Positions 17,323 to 25,047 of a stretch of 33,177 bases of DNA are shown piece after piece. The stretch is from Chitinophagales bacterium (GTDB lineage: Bacteria > Bacteroidota > Bacteroidia > Chitinophagales > Chitinophagaceae), in assembly GCA_015654595.1 (NCBI GenBank), contig JAATGQ010000246.1, positions 1 to 33,177 of the forward strand. Direction: 5' to 3'. The notes under the pieces are model-generated. The model was not told where the DNA came from. It saw nothing but the letters and a program-made list of their open reading frames with translations, and searched no databases. Each line of letters begins with the position of its first letter. The first letter of the stretch is position 1. The position numbers and the translations under genes are program-made.

Positions 17323-18258
17323 CTAGATTGGTACGACATTTTGATTTTTATTCTGCCTGACTTTTTCGGGGATAGAACGAATAATTTCCTGCTGAAGGGC
17401 CAGGACCAGGCGCTGTTTCACAAAATCCCGATGGACCACCAGGCTCACCTCCCGCATCGGGGCAGGACGTTTAAAATGGCGGATCAGCTGCTGCTGGCGA
17501 GCGCTCAGATCGGCTGCAGCCAGTTCAGGCAGGATCGTAATACCGTCATTTAATTCTACCATCCGCCTGAGGGTTTCCAGACTTCCAGCCTCGTAGTCAA
17601 AGTGACTGCCTTCCCTGCTGGCTTTTCTAAGCTCGCAAAGTTTCACGATCTGGGACCGGAAGCAATGACCTTCTTCGAGCAGCCAGAGCTTGCCGGGGTC
17701 GATGTCCTGGGCCAGCATATAGTTCTTTTTATAGGCTGCATTCTTACGGGATACATAGACGAGCAGCTCTTCATAAAACAAGACCGTCTCCCTGATCCCG
17801 TTCTCCTGTAAGGGAGTTACCAGGATCCCCACGTCGATCCGCCCTTCCCGGAGACGGGCAATGACCATTTCGGTGGTCAGTTCGTTCACAACAAGCTTTA
17901 TCTGAGGATATTTAGTCGTAAAAGACTGAATAAACAGCGGCAGCAGATAAGGCGCCAGCGTCGGAATGATACCAATCCTCAGCTCACCGGTAAGGACGCC
18001 CTTTTTGGTTTGGACAATCTCCCCGATGATCTGTTTCTCGGCCAAAATTTTTCGCGCTTGTTCAATCACCTCCCGTCCCGCTTCGGTCGGGATAACGGGC
18101 TGCTTACTGCGGTCAAAGATCTTTAGTCCAAGCTCTTCTTCGAGTTTCTGCACCTGCATGCTCAGCGTAGGCTGCGTAACAAAACAATGGCTGGCCGCAG
18201 TGGCGAAATGGCGGTACGTGTCCACCGAAACAATATATTCCAGTTGTACAAAGGTCAT
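17323..18258 (-). CDS. oxyR: LysR-type peroxide sensor OxyR
   Basis: The 311-residue regulator has the LysR winged helix-turn-helix (residues 1-60, with FATAASHCFVTQPTLSMQV) and a periplasmic-binding-like sensor domain. The two redox cysteines of E. coli OxyR, Cys199 and Cys208, are present at the same numbers here, in GHCFRSQIVKLCEL, so it should form the peroxide-induced disulfide. It is divergent from the catalase gene across 113 bases holding an OxyR-like operator, the classic arrangement for peroxide control of katA and autoregulation of oxyR. The FkbM methyltransferase follows directly. Confidence 0.96.
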   Translation of the reverse strand: MTFVQLEYIVSVDTYRHFATAASHCFVTQPTLSMQVQKLEEELGLKIFDRSKQPVIPTEAGREVIEQARKILAEKQIIGEIVQTKKGVLTGELRIGIIPTLAPYLLPLFIQSFTTKYPQIKLVVNELTTEMVIARLREGRIDVGILVTPLQENGIRETVLFYEELLVYVSRKNAAYKKNYMLAQDIDPGKLWLLEEGHCFRSQIVKLCELRKASREGSHFDYEAGSLETLRRMVELNDGITILPELAAADLSARQQQLIRHFKRPAPMREVSLVVHRDFVKQRLVLALQQEIIRSIPEKVRQNKNQNVVPI

Positions 18259-18266
18259 ATTATGAT

Positions 18267-18303
18267 ATAGATTAAGTCTATCTGATCATAAAATTAATCA
18301 ATC
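18267..18303. promoter_or_regulatory. OxyR-like operator between oxyR and katA
   Basis: ATAGATTAAGTCTAT (18267-18281) fits the ATAG-N7-CTAT half of the four-part OxyR site, including the internal T, with arms ATAGA/TCTAT. The second half expected at about 18289-18303 is strongly degenerate. It sits 9 bases upstream of the oxyR start and about 90 bases from katA. I could not identify a confident katA promoter box. Confidence 0.6.
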
Positions 18304-18371
18304 TTATCAATTGACAAAAAAGTTGATCTTTACGCTCTCAACCGATTGTTCACGACTAAAATAGTTTAACC

Positions 18372-19880
18372 ATGAGCGAAGAAAAGAAGTTAACGACAGC
18401 ATCCGGCATTCCCTATTATCATCACGAGGACACGCAAAGCGCAGGCCCCCGCGGGCCCTTGTTACTGCAGGACTTCATCCTGCATGAAAAGATGGCTCAT
18501 TTCAACCGGGAACGGATACCCGAACGGGTCGTGCACGCCAAAGGCAGCGCAGCATACGGAACATTTACTGTCACTCACGACATATCGAAATATACCCGTG
18601 CAAAGATCTTTAACCAGATCGGCAAGAAAACGCGGTTGATCCTGCGATTTTCTACCGTCGGCGGAGAAAAGGGGTCTGCTGATACAGAACGGGATCCACG
18701 TGGTTTTGCGTTGAAATTCTATACAGAAGACGGCAACTGGGATCTGGTAGGGAACAACACACCGGTCTTTTTTATCAAGGATCCCAAGAAGTTTTCCGAC
18801 TTTATCCATACCCAGAAAAGAGACCCGCGCACCAATACGAAGAGTCCGACGATGACCTGGGATTTCTGGAGTCTGAACCCGGAGAGTCTGCACCAGGTCA
18901 TGTTCCTGATGAGCGACAGAGGCACGCCTTATGGCTACCGGCATATGCACGGCTTTGGCAGCCATACGTTCAGCATGATCAACGACAAGAACGAACAGGT
19001 CTGGGTAAAATTTCACTTCAAGACAGAGCAGGGGATAAAGAACTTTACTAATGAGGAAGCGATCAGAATGAAGGGGGAAGACCCGGATTTTGCGCAGCGC
19101 GACCTGCTGGAGGCCATCGACAATGGCAATTTTCCAAGGTGGCAGATGAAGATACAGGTGATGACGATAGAAGAAGCAAAGACTTACAGATACAATCCCT
19201 TTGACCTGACAAAGACCTGGTCTCAGAAGGAGTTTCCGTTGATCGACGTAGGCGTGTTGGAATTGAACGAAAATCCAAGGAATTACTTCGCGGAAGTAGA
19301 ACAGGCGGCCTTTGCGCCGGCGCATGTGGTAGACGGCATCAGCTATAGCCCCGATAAAATGTTACAGGGAAGACTGCTTTCCTACCCGGATGCGCATCGT
19401 TACCGGCTTGGGGTTAACTACGAACAGATCCCTGTAAACCGCTGCCCTTATGCGGTAAACAACTACGAGCGGGATGGCGCGATGCGAGTAGACGGCAACG
19501 GCGAGAGCAATCCGAATTATTTCCCCAATAGTTTTGACAATATCCGCCCGGACGAAGCCTACCGGGGACGTCCAATGGAACTGGAAAGCCTTACAGCAGA
19601 CTGGTATGATCGCAATGGAGAAGGAGAAAACGACCACTATAGCCAGCCTGGTATCTTTTGGCGGGAAGTATTGAGCGCAGAGGATAAAAAGAATCTTGTT
19701 TCGAACGTCGTTGCGGCAATGAGCGGCATCGCCGGACCTAAGAGAGCGGACATTATCAACCGGCAGTTATGTCATTTTTTCCGGGCGGATATCGGCCTGG
19801 GTATGGCGATTGCACAGGCACTAGGAATCAATGTAGAACAGGCTATGGGAAGCGTGCGGCATGAACAGCCCGTACGCTAG
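18372..19880 (+). CDS. katA: Monofunctional haem catalase (small-subunit type)
   Basis: Breaks hydrogen peroxide into water and oxygen. The 502-residue length fits the small-subunit (clade 3) catalases. Catalytic residues are in place: His55 in RVVHAKGSAAYG, the distal asparagine in GNNTPVFFIKDP (residues 127-138), and the haem-ligand Tyr337 in RLLSYPDAHRYRLG. No signal peptide is seen, so it acts in the cytoplasm. It is divergent from oxyR, which almost certainly regulates it, and a strong hairpin terminator follows 28 bases after the stop. Confidence 0.98.
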   Translation: MSEEKKLTTASGIPYYHHEDTQSAGPRGPLLLQDFILHEKMAHFNRERIPERVVHAKGSAAYGTFTVTHDISKYTRAKIFNQIGKKTRLILRFSTVGGEKGSADTERDPRGFALKFYTEDGNWDLVGNNTPVFFIKDPKKFSDFIHTQKRDPRTNTKSPTMTWDFWSLNPESLHQVMFLMSDRGTPYGYRHMHGFGSHTFSMINDKNEQVWVKFHFKTEQGIKNFTNEEAIRMKGEDPDFAQRDLLEAIDNGNFPRWQMKIQVMTIEEAKTYRYNPFDLTKTWSQKEFPLIDVGVLELNENPRNYFAEVEQAAFAPAHVVDGISYSPDKMLQGRLLSYPDAHRYRLGVNYEQIPVNRCPYAVNNYERDGAMRVDGNGESNPNYFPNSFDNIRPDEAYRGRPMELESLTADWYDRNGEGENDHYSQPGIFWREVLSAEDKKNLVSNVVAAMSGIAGPKRADIINRQLCHFFRADIGLGMAIAQALGINVEQAMGSVRHEQPVR

Positions 19881-19908
19881 GCAATTATACAATACTACAC
19901 ATGGATCG

Positions 19909-19940
19909 ATCGCCGCCCATCCGGGCGGCGATTCTCTTTA
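19909..19940 (+). terminator. Intrinsic terminator of katA
   Basis: A 10-base perfect stem, ATCGCCGCCC (19909-19918) with GGGCGGCGAT (19923-19932), has a 4-base loop. A T-rich tail (TCTCTTTA) follows. Confidence 0.88.
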
Positions 19941-20280
19941 GATCCGCAGTCATATCACCGGTCCCGACACGACAAAGGCCGAGTCTTTAACGATGCGGCC
20001 TTGTTCCCTGGTCAAAAGTCGAAAATAAAAGGAACATAAGAGTTATTTGGCGCGGTATTGGAACCGTTGGAATGGTGCTTGCTGCAGGCAAAAAGGCTGA
20101 CCAGGGCAAGCAAAAACCGAGGTTTTTTTTATAAAGAGTACTTAATGGCAGGACAGCACCATCAAATATAAGAAAATTATAATGAGTAAAACGTTACCTT
20201 TAACGATTCAATAACCAGGCTTGAAATAACCATTGTCGTTAATTTTTCAAACCTTGCACAGAATTCAAAAATGAAGAACC
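19941..20280. other. Intergenic stretch without a gene
   Basis: No convincing coding frame is present. A 7-base stem AAGGCCG (19975-19981) with CGGCCTT (19996-20002) and a 14-base loop could be a second weak hairpin after katA. The right half is AT-rich and should hold the promoter of the DUF2092 gene. Candidates TACCTTTA (20195-20202) and TAATTTTT (20240-20247, TTG 16 bases upstream) are both imperfect. Confidence 0.5.
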
Positions 20281-21027
20281 ATGTATAAAAAACTCCTATT
20301 TGTTTTTCTTCTGGGGTTAGCGGCTACTCAACTTTCCGCACAAACGCCAACCCGCAGGATAGACACCGTAGCTGTCTCTATCCTTGACAAAATGAGCGCC
20401 GTGATCGGCGATCTTACTTCCTGCAGCGTAACGATCAAAAGCAACTATGACATCCATAGCCGTGAGCTTGGACTGGTCAAACATTCCGACGAGGAACAGT
20501 TGTTTTTGCAAGGTCAGACCAAGCTGTTGCTGAAATCGGAAGGAGATAAGGGCAGCCGGGATTTCTTTTTCAATGGAAACACGCTCAGTTATTATTCTAT
20601 GGACAAGAATCAGTATGGTCAGGTCGACGCGGCAATGCCGCTGATGTCGATGATCGATACTGTCAACAAAGTCTATGGTATCGAGTTTCCGATTGCAGAC
20701 TTTTTCTATCCCAGTTTTGTCGACGATATTCTGGGTGAATCAAAGAACCTGGTCTATCTGGGTCTGACCAAGGTCGACGGAAAAGAATGCTATCATATCG
20801 CCGGAACGGCGCCTGATAAGACCTTCCAGTTCTGGATCTCTACCGACGCGTATAGCCTTCCGCTGAAAGTTGTGGTCATCTACACCAGCAAGGAAAACAA
20901 TCCGCAGTATGAAGCGGTGCTCAGCGATTGGAAGATCAACCCCAGCCTGCCTGATGCGATCTTTACTTTTACGCCGCCGGCCGGGGCAAAAAGGATAAAA
21001 CTCCTCCCCTTAAATCACAAAAAATAA
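20281..21027 (+). CDS. Exported DUF2092 protein (LolA-like fold)
   Basis: The 248-residue product has a standard signal peptide (MYKKLLFVFLLGLAATQLSA, cut before QTP) and one domain matching the DUF2092 pattern. An early block with LDKMSAVIGDLTSCSV is followed by alternating beta strands with DFFFNGNTLSYYSMDKNQYGQ, KVDGKECYHIAGTAPDKTFQ and FWISTDAYSLPLKVVV, ending in DAIFTFTPPAGAKRI. Related LolA/LolB-type folds hold acyl chains in the periplasm, but no substrate is established for DUF2092 to my knowledge. The DUF6515-like gene begins 23 bases after the stop, so they form an operon. Confidence 0.82.
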   Translation: MYKKLLFVFLLGLAATQLSAQTPTRRIDTVAVSILDKMSAVIGDLTSCSVTIKSNYDIHSRELGLVKHSDEEQLFLQGQTKLLLKSEGDKGSRDFFFNGNTLSYYSMDKNQYGQVDAAMPLMSMIDTVNKVYGIEFPIADFFYPSFVDDILGESKNLVYLGLTKVDGKECYHIAGTAPDKTFQFWISTDAYSLPLKVVVIYTSKENNPQYEAVLSDWKINPSLPDAIFTFTPPAGAKRIKLLPLNHKK

Positions 21028-21050
21028 TTGCTCACTTCTAATTTGTCGTT

Positions 21051-21908
21051 ATGAATCATCTTTCTTTCAATAAAATTAAGGGTATGACGGCGATGCTGTT
21101 GATTGCAGCAGCCTGTATACCTGGCGTGGGCATGGCCCAGCGATTCAATCATGGTAATCCCGGCGGCGGTGGTAATCGAGGCGGCGGCGCTCCAGCACCC
21201 AGGACTGCGCCGGCTGCTCCTGCAGCCCGGCCGTCGGCTCCTGCCCCAGCGCAGCAGTCCAGACCCGCAGAGACGATCAACGGAGGCAACCGTAATTTTG
21301 GCAATCATGATTTCAACCGGACCACGGTGAATGTTCATGAGAATGTGACCGTCCATGAAAATGTCAATGCAAGATCCGGTCCCGGCTACCGTCCGCCGGT
21401 CAACGTTCATGACCATGCCACCGTATATCACACAGGCTCCTACCGCGGTATCCATCCTTACTACTATCATCCTTACCGCCCATATTACTGGGGACCGCGC
21501 TTTCACCCGATAGGTTTTTTCCTGTCAGCCCTGACGGCAAGCGCCATTTATTTCTCGCTGAACAACCAGCGCTATTACTATGATGACGGCTGCTATTACG
21601 TTCCTTCGAACAGTGGATATTCAGTCGTTCCAGCACCGGTAGGCGCCGTCGTCAGCAGCCTTCCCGAAGGATTTGAGACAACCATGGTCGGCAATGACTA
21701 CTATTACTACTTTGGCGGCGCTTTCTATATCAATACAGGGCAGGGCTACCAGGTCGTTCCTGCCCCAGCCGGCGCCGTGATCACCCAATTGCCTGTTGGC
21801 GCTGTAGAACAGGATGTCAACGGAGAAACGCTGCTGGTCTACAACAATACTTACTATGCGCCGATCTCCCAGGATGGACAAGACGCATATGAAGTAGTTA
21901 CGCCCTAA
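21051..21908 (+). CDS. Exported DUF6515-like protein with His/Pro/Tyr-rich middle
   Basis: The 285-residue product has a signal peptide (about residues 1-26), then a low-complexity Gly/Ala/Pro-rich stretch (about 30-80) and a His/Asn segment with the repeated unit NVHENVTVHENV. A Tyr/His/Pro-rich block (YYYHPYRPYYW) and a short hydrophobic segment (FFLSALTASAIYFSL) follow. The C-terminal third holds two related copies, GYSVVPAPVGAVVSSLPEGF and GYQVVPAPAGAVITQLPVGA, each followed by a Tyr-rich strand; this is the DUF6515 pattern. Function is unknown. Location is probably periplasm or outer membrane. It is co-transcribed with the DUF2092 gene and closed by a terminator 52 bases on. Confidence 0.78.
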   Translation: MNHLSFNKIKGMTAMLLIAAACIPGVGMAQRFNHGNPGGGGNRGGGAPAPRTAPAAPAARPSAPAPAQQSRPAETINGGNRNFGNHDFNRTTVNVHENVTVHENVNARSGPGYRPPVNVHDHATVYHTGSYRGIHPYYYHPYRPYYWGPRFHPIGFFLSALTASAIYFSLNNQRYYYDDGCYYVPSNSGYSVVPAPVGAVVSSLPEGFETTMVGNDYYYYFGGAFYINTGQGYQVVPAPAGAVITQLPVGAVEQDVNGETLLVYNNTYYAPISQDGQDAYEVVTP

Positions 21909-21959
21909 GACTCTTTTCGATTGGGATCACAAAGAAAATAAGGATCTTCTTCCTGCAAC

Positions 21960-21991
21960 CGCCCGAGCGCTGTCTCGGGCGTTGTTATTTT
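21960..21991 (+). terminator. Intrinsic terminator of the DUF2092-DUF6515 operon
   Basis: Stem CGCCCGAG (21960-21967) pairs with CTCGGGCG (21974-21981) around the loop CGCTGT. The T-rich tail TTGTTATTTT overlaps the stop codon of the convergent LD-carboxypeptidase gene. Confidence 0.85.
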
Positions 21992-22901
21992 ATGCAATTT
22001 CTTGTAAAGAGACCGTTTCGCCGACACCAAAATTGTACCGCCCCCCTACTTTCAGCGCATAATTGGGAGCGCTATGACTGACGGGGAAGTCATAAGCGAC
22101 GGGATAATCGTATTCGCTCACGATATCGCGGATGATTTCAGCCGCCTGCTGACCAAAAGGCCGGGTAGTATCCTTCATATCGGTGAAACCGCCGACTACA
22201 AGCCCTGCGAGCCGGTCCAGCTGGCCGCTGCGTTTCAACTGCCAGAGCATACGGTCAAGGTTATACAGATATTCTCCGACGTCTTCCAGAAAGAGGATCT
22301 TTCCTTTAGTCTTCAATTGTGAAGGGGTACCGGTAAGATGAGCCAGCAACGCAAGATTGCCGCCGACAAGACGCCCTTCGACTATGCCAGGCCGATTGAA
22401 GGGATGGGGCTCCGCAGTAACATGGATCAACTCGCCTTTCAGCGCACGATCGAGGGAAAACACGGCGTCAGTCTGGCTCCCGCCGTCATTGAAGGCGCCA
22501 GCCATCGGTGCGTGCAGCGTGGCTATTTTATAGTTGCGGTAGATATGCGCATGCAGCACCGTGATATCGCTAAAACCGATGAGCCATTTTGGCTGTCTTT
22601 CAAATCGACCGAAATCGATGCGATCGATGATGCGGCCGAGGCCATAGCCGCCGCGTCCGAAAAGGATGGCTTGTATGGAGGGAGAATCCAAGGCTGTTTG
22701 GAGAGCGGCGAGCCGCTCTTCATCTGTACCGGAGAAATAGTTTTCGGAATTACTGCCCAAAGTAGAATCGGCAATAACAGTATAACCCCAATTTTTCAAT
22801 GTATCGATACAGGCTTGCGCTTTTTCCAGCGGCATATACCCCGCAGGACAGGTGATGGCGATAGTATCGCCTGGTTTTAAATAAGGGGGGAACGTGATCA
22901 T
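21990..22901 (-). CDS. LD-carboxypeptidase (peptidase S66, LdcA-like), cytoplasmic form
   Basis: S66 enzymes cut the terminal D-alanine from murein tetrapeptides, a step of cell-wall recycling in the cytoplasm. The 303-residue product has the full triad in the expected order: Ser111 in the elbow IGFSDIT, Glu206 in LFLEDVGE, and His276 in FPVSHSAPN. The conserved FGRGGYGLGRIIDRID precedes the nucleophile. It has no signal peptide. Its ATG overlaps the stop of the upstream paralogue by four bases (ATGA), so translation is coupled. Confidence 0.93.
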   Translation of the reverse strand: MITFPPYLKPGDTIAITCPAGYMPLEKAQACIDTLKNWGYTVIADSTLGSNSENYFSGTDEERLAALQTALDSPSIQAILFGRGGYGLGRIIDRIDFGRFERQPKWLIGFSDITVLHAHIYRNYKIATLHAPMAGAFNDGGSQTDAVFSLDRALKGELIHVTAEPHPFNRPGIVEGRLVGGNLALLAHLTGTPSQLKTKGKILFLEDVGEYLYNLDRMLWQLKRSGQLDRLAGLVVGGFTDMKDTTRPFGQQAAEIIRDIVSEYDYPVAYDFPVSHSAPNYALKVGGRYNFGVGETVSLQEIA

Positions 22902-24022
22902 GCAATAGTTTTTTCGCTGAGTGTTACGAGGTCTTCCTTTACGGTTAGGGAATGTGTAATGCCATACTTCAAAGCAAAGTTGTCCTTTTGATGACCGACA
23001 GGAAAGTTGAAGACAACGGGATAATCATAGGCTTTAACCCTTTCTGAAATGATCTCATAGACCGTTTTCCCGAACTCTTCCCCCGGATCATCGGGTTTAA
23101 CTTTGAAGCCGCCGACGACAAGGCCGGCAAGACGATCCAGCTTACCGGTCCGCTGAAGATGATAGAACATCCGATCGATGCTATAGAGGTATTCACCCGT
23201 ATCTTCCACAAAGAGGATCTTTCCGGCCGTATCGATATCGGATCGCGTACCGGCAAGGGTTTCCAGTGTTTTAAGATTTCCGCCAACCAGGGGTCCTTCG
23301 GCAAAACCGGTTCTGTTGATAGCCGTCGGTGTTACCGGATAGGAGATCGGTTCCCCCGCGAGAGCCTGTTTTATAGAGAGGATAGATTGCAGCTGAACGG
23401 GTTCGGCCTTTGCGAAATCCTCCGGAAAGCTGTTGCACATCTTCGAGTGGATAGATGCTATATTCAATTGGGCATGAATATGGCAGAGAATAACCGTGAT
23501 ATCACTGAAGCCGATGATCCATTTGGGGTGTTGTCGAAGTGGATTGAAGTCAAGCTGGTCGATGATATGGACGGCGCCGTAGCCGCCTCTTGCGCAAAGG
23601 ATGGCGCCAAGCCCGGGATCGTTGATCATGTTTTGCAGGTCGGCCAGGCGTTCGGCGTCTGTTCCGCCAAAGATCCTGTCTTTTTTTCCGACCGTGTCAC
23701 CGACCTTTGCCTCGAAACCCCAGTTGTTGAGCTGCTGCAGGGCGGGTTGTATTTCTTTCAGCGTGATATCGCCTGCGGGACAGGTGATCCCGACGACACT
23801 GCCCGGTTTGAGGTAAGGGGGGACGATCAGCGGAAGCGGCGCCCCGGCAGTTTGCAGTAAGCCGTTACCGGCGGTTTTCCCGGAGCCCGTAACGGAAGTA
23901 TCTCCAGGACCAGCGGTTTTGGCATTTTGCCCGGCAGGAGCAGAAGCGCTGGCAACCGCTCCAAGCGTAGGTACGGCTGCTGTCAGCGTCAACAGCGAAG
24001 AGAGAAAGTTTTTTCGGTTCAT
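22898..24022 (-). CDS. LD-carboxypeptidase (peptidase S66), exported paralogue
   Basis: The 374-residue product is a close relative of the gene it overlaps, aligning from VPPYLKPGSVVGITCPAGDI (residue 67) onward. Ser173 lies in IGFSDIT, with the acid in LFVEDTGE and the base histidine in FPVGHQKDN. It differs by about 65 extra N-terminal residues: a signal peptide (MNRKNFLSSLLTLTAAVPTL and on to ASA) and a Gly/Thr/Ala-rich linker. It therefore probably acts on murein peptides in the periplasm while its partner acts inside. It starts only 52 bases from the divergent secreted-protein gene, so the promoters must be compact or overlap. Confidence 0.92.
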   Translation of the reverse strand: MNRKNFLSSLLTLTAAVPTLGAVASASAPAGQNAKTAGPGDTSVTGSGKTAGNGLLQTAGAPLPLIVPPYLKPGSVVGITCPAGDITLKEIQPALQQLNNWGFEAKVGDTVGKKDRIFGGTDAERLADLQNMINDPGLGAILCARGGYGAVHIIDQLDFNPLRQHPKWIIGFSDITVILCHIHAQLNIASIHSKMCNSFPEDFAKAEPVQLQSILSIKQALAGEPISYPVTPTAINRTGFAEGPLVGGNLKTLETLAGTRSDIDTAGKILFVEDTGEYLYSIDRMFYHLQRTGKLDRLAGLVVGGFKVKPDDPGEEFGKTVYEIISERVKAYDYPVVFNFPVGHQKDNFALKYGITHSLTVKEDLVTLSEKTIA

Positions 24023-24074
24023 CTTAACATTTGACTTAATATTGTCGTCGCTTTAAAATTACTACTTTTAGCAC

Positions 24075-24956
24075 ATGCGTTGTTTATTGGCAATCTTATT
24101 GTTATTGTCAGGATGGGGGGAAAGAGTTTGGGCGCAGGATCTGACCGGACAATGGACAGGGACGGCCACCGACAACGAGTCGGACATCCGGCAAAGGCTG
24201 GTGCTGACGATCACGGAAAGCGATTCTTCTTTTGCCGGTGTCCTGCACTGGTATTTTCCAGAAGCCCATTATATACGGCATATCGTTGTAAGCGGCAGAT
24301 TCTACCGCAAAGATTCTATACTAACCTTTCGTGAAGACAGCGTTATGGGTATGGAGCAGCCCGCGGGTATCCCAAAGGGTGACCAGATCAGCAGGAACGG
24401 CTTTCATGTCCTCTACTACCGCAGGGTGCCGGGTCATCGGGATATGCTGGAAGGACATTGGCAAACCAGGAGCAATGAAAGGACGGGCAAAGCGGCAGAC
24501 CTGTCGATAAGGCTGGAAAAGAAAGCGCCGCCATTTATTCCACTGCCTGTCGTGACCCTTGTACACAAGAAAAAAGACTCTCTACAACTAAAAGCGTTAA
24601 AGATCTTACAGGATAGAGAGACTCCGGTCATATCCCATATACCCGTCAAAGGAACCGACACTGTGCGGATCATGCTATACGACAACGGCGAGATCGACGG
24701 CGATTCGGTCAGCCTCTTTGTCAACGACGAACTGTTATTGCAGCATCTTATGCTGACGGCACAGCCAAAGGCTTTGCTGGTTCCTATCGATAAAAGCCTC
24801 CCGGTCAACAAGCTCGTCCTGTTCGCAGAAAACCTGGGTAAGCTGCCTCCTAATACCGCGCTGATGGAAGTGACGGTGCATGGGAAGACCTATGACCTTT
24901 TTCTCTCTACCGATTACAAACGCAATGCGGCAATAGAATTTACTATACAGGAATAG
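24075..24956 (+). CDS. Secreted two-domain protein of unknown function
   Basis: I do not recognise a named family. The 293 residues start with a signal peptide (about 1-20, ending VWA before QDL). An N-terminal domain (about 21-150) begins LTGQWTGT and looks like a lipocalin-type beta barrel. After a linker comes a beta-rich C-terminal domain (about 195-293) with YDNGEIDGDSVSLFVND and FAENLGKLPPNTALMEV. That C-terminal pattern resembles modules I associate with secreted Bacteroidota proteins. A -7-like TACTTTTA (24063-24070) lies so close to the ATG that the message, if it starts from there, would be nearly leaderless. The metG promoter follows directly after the stop. Confidence 0.75.
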   Translation: MRCLLAILLLLSGWGERVWAQDLTGQWTGTATDNESDIRQRLVLTITESDSSFAGVLHWYFPEAHYIRHIVVSGRFYRKDSILTFREDSVMGMEQPAGIPKGDQISRNGFHVLYYRRVPGHRDMLEGHWQTRSNERTGKAADLSIRLEKKAPPFIPLPVVTLVHKKKDSLQLKALKILQDRETPVISHIPVKGTDTVRIMLYDNGEIDGDSVSLFVNDELLLQHLMLTAQPKALLVPIDKSLPVNKLVLFAENLGKLPPNTALMEVTVHGKTYDLFLSTDYKRNAAIEFTIQE

Positions 24957-24970
24957 CGGAAGCAGGCCAC

Positions 24971-25002
24971 TTTGCCCAAGTGGCCCAAACGGCGTAAATT
25001 TG
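24971..25002 (+). promoter_or_regulatory. metG promoter, perfect Bacteroidota consensus
   Basis: TTTG (24971-24974), a 20-base spacer and TAAATTTG (24995-25002) match the consensus fully. The start of transcription near 25009 lies downstream of a possible TTG start at 25000, so translation must begin later, at the ATG at 25048. Confidence 0.88.
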
Positions 25003-25047
25003 CCCCCAATAAAAAAGGTTCTCGCCCCATGGCGGGCTTATACCATT

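Noticed and set aside
25000..25047. TTG start for metG giving 16 extra residues
   Set aside because: The TTG is part of the -7 box of a perfect promoter, so it would lie upstream of the transcript start.
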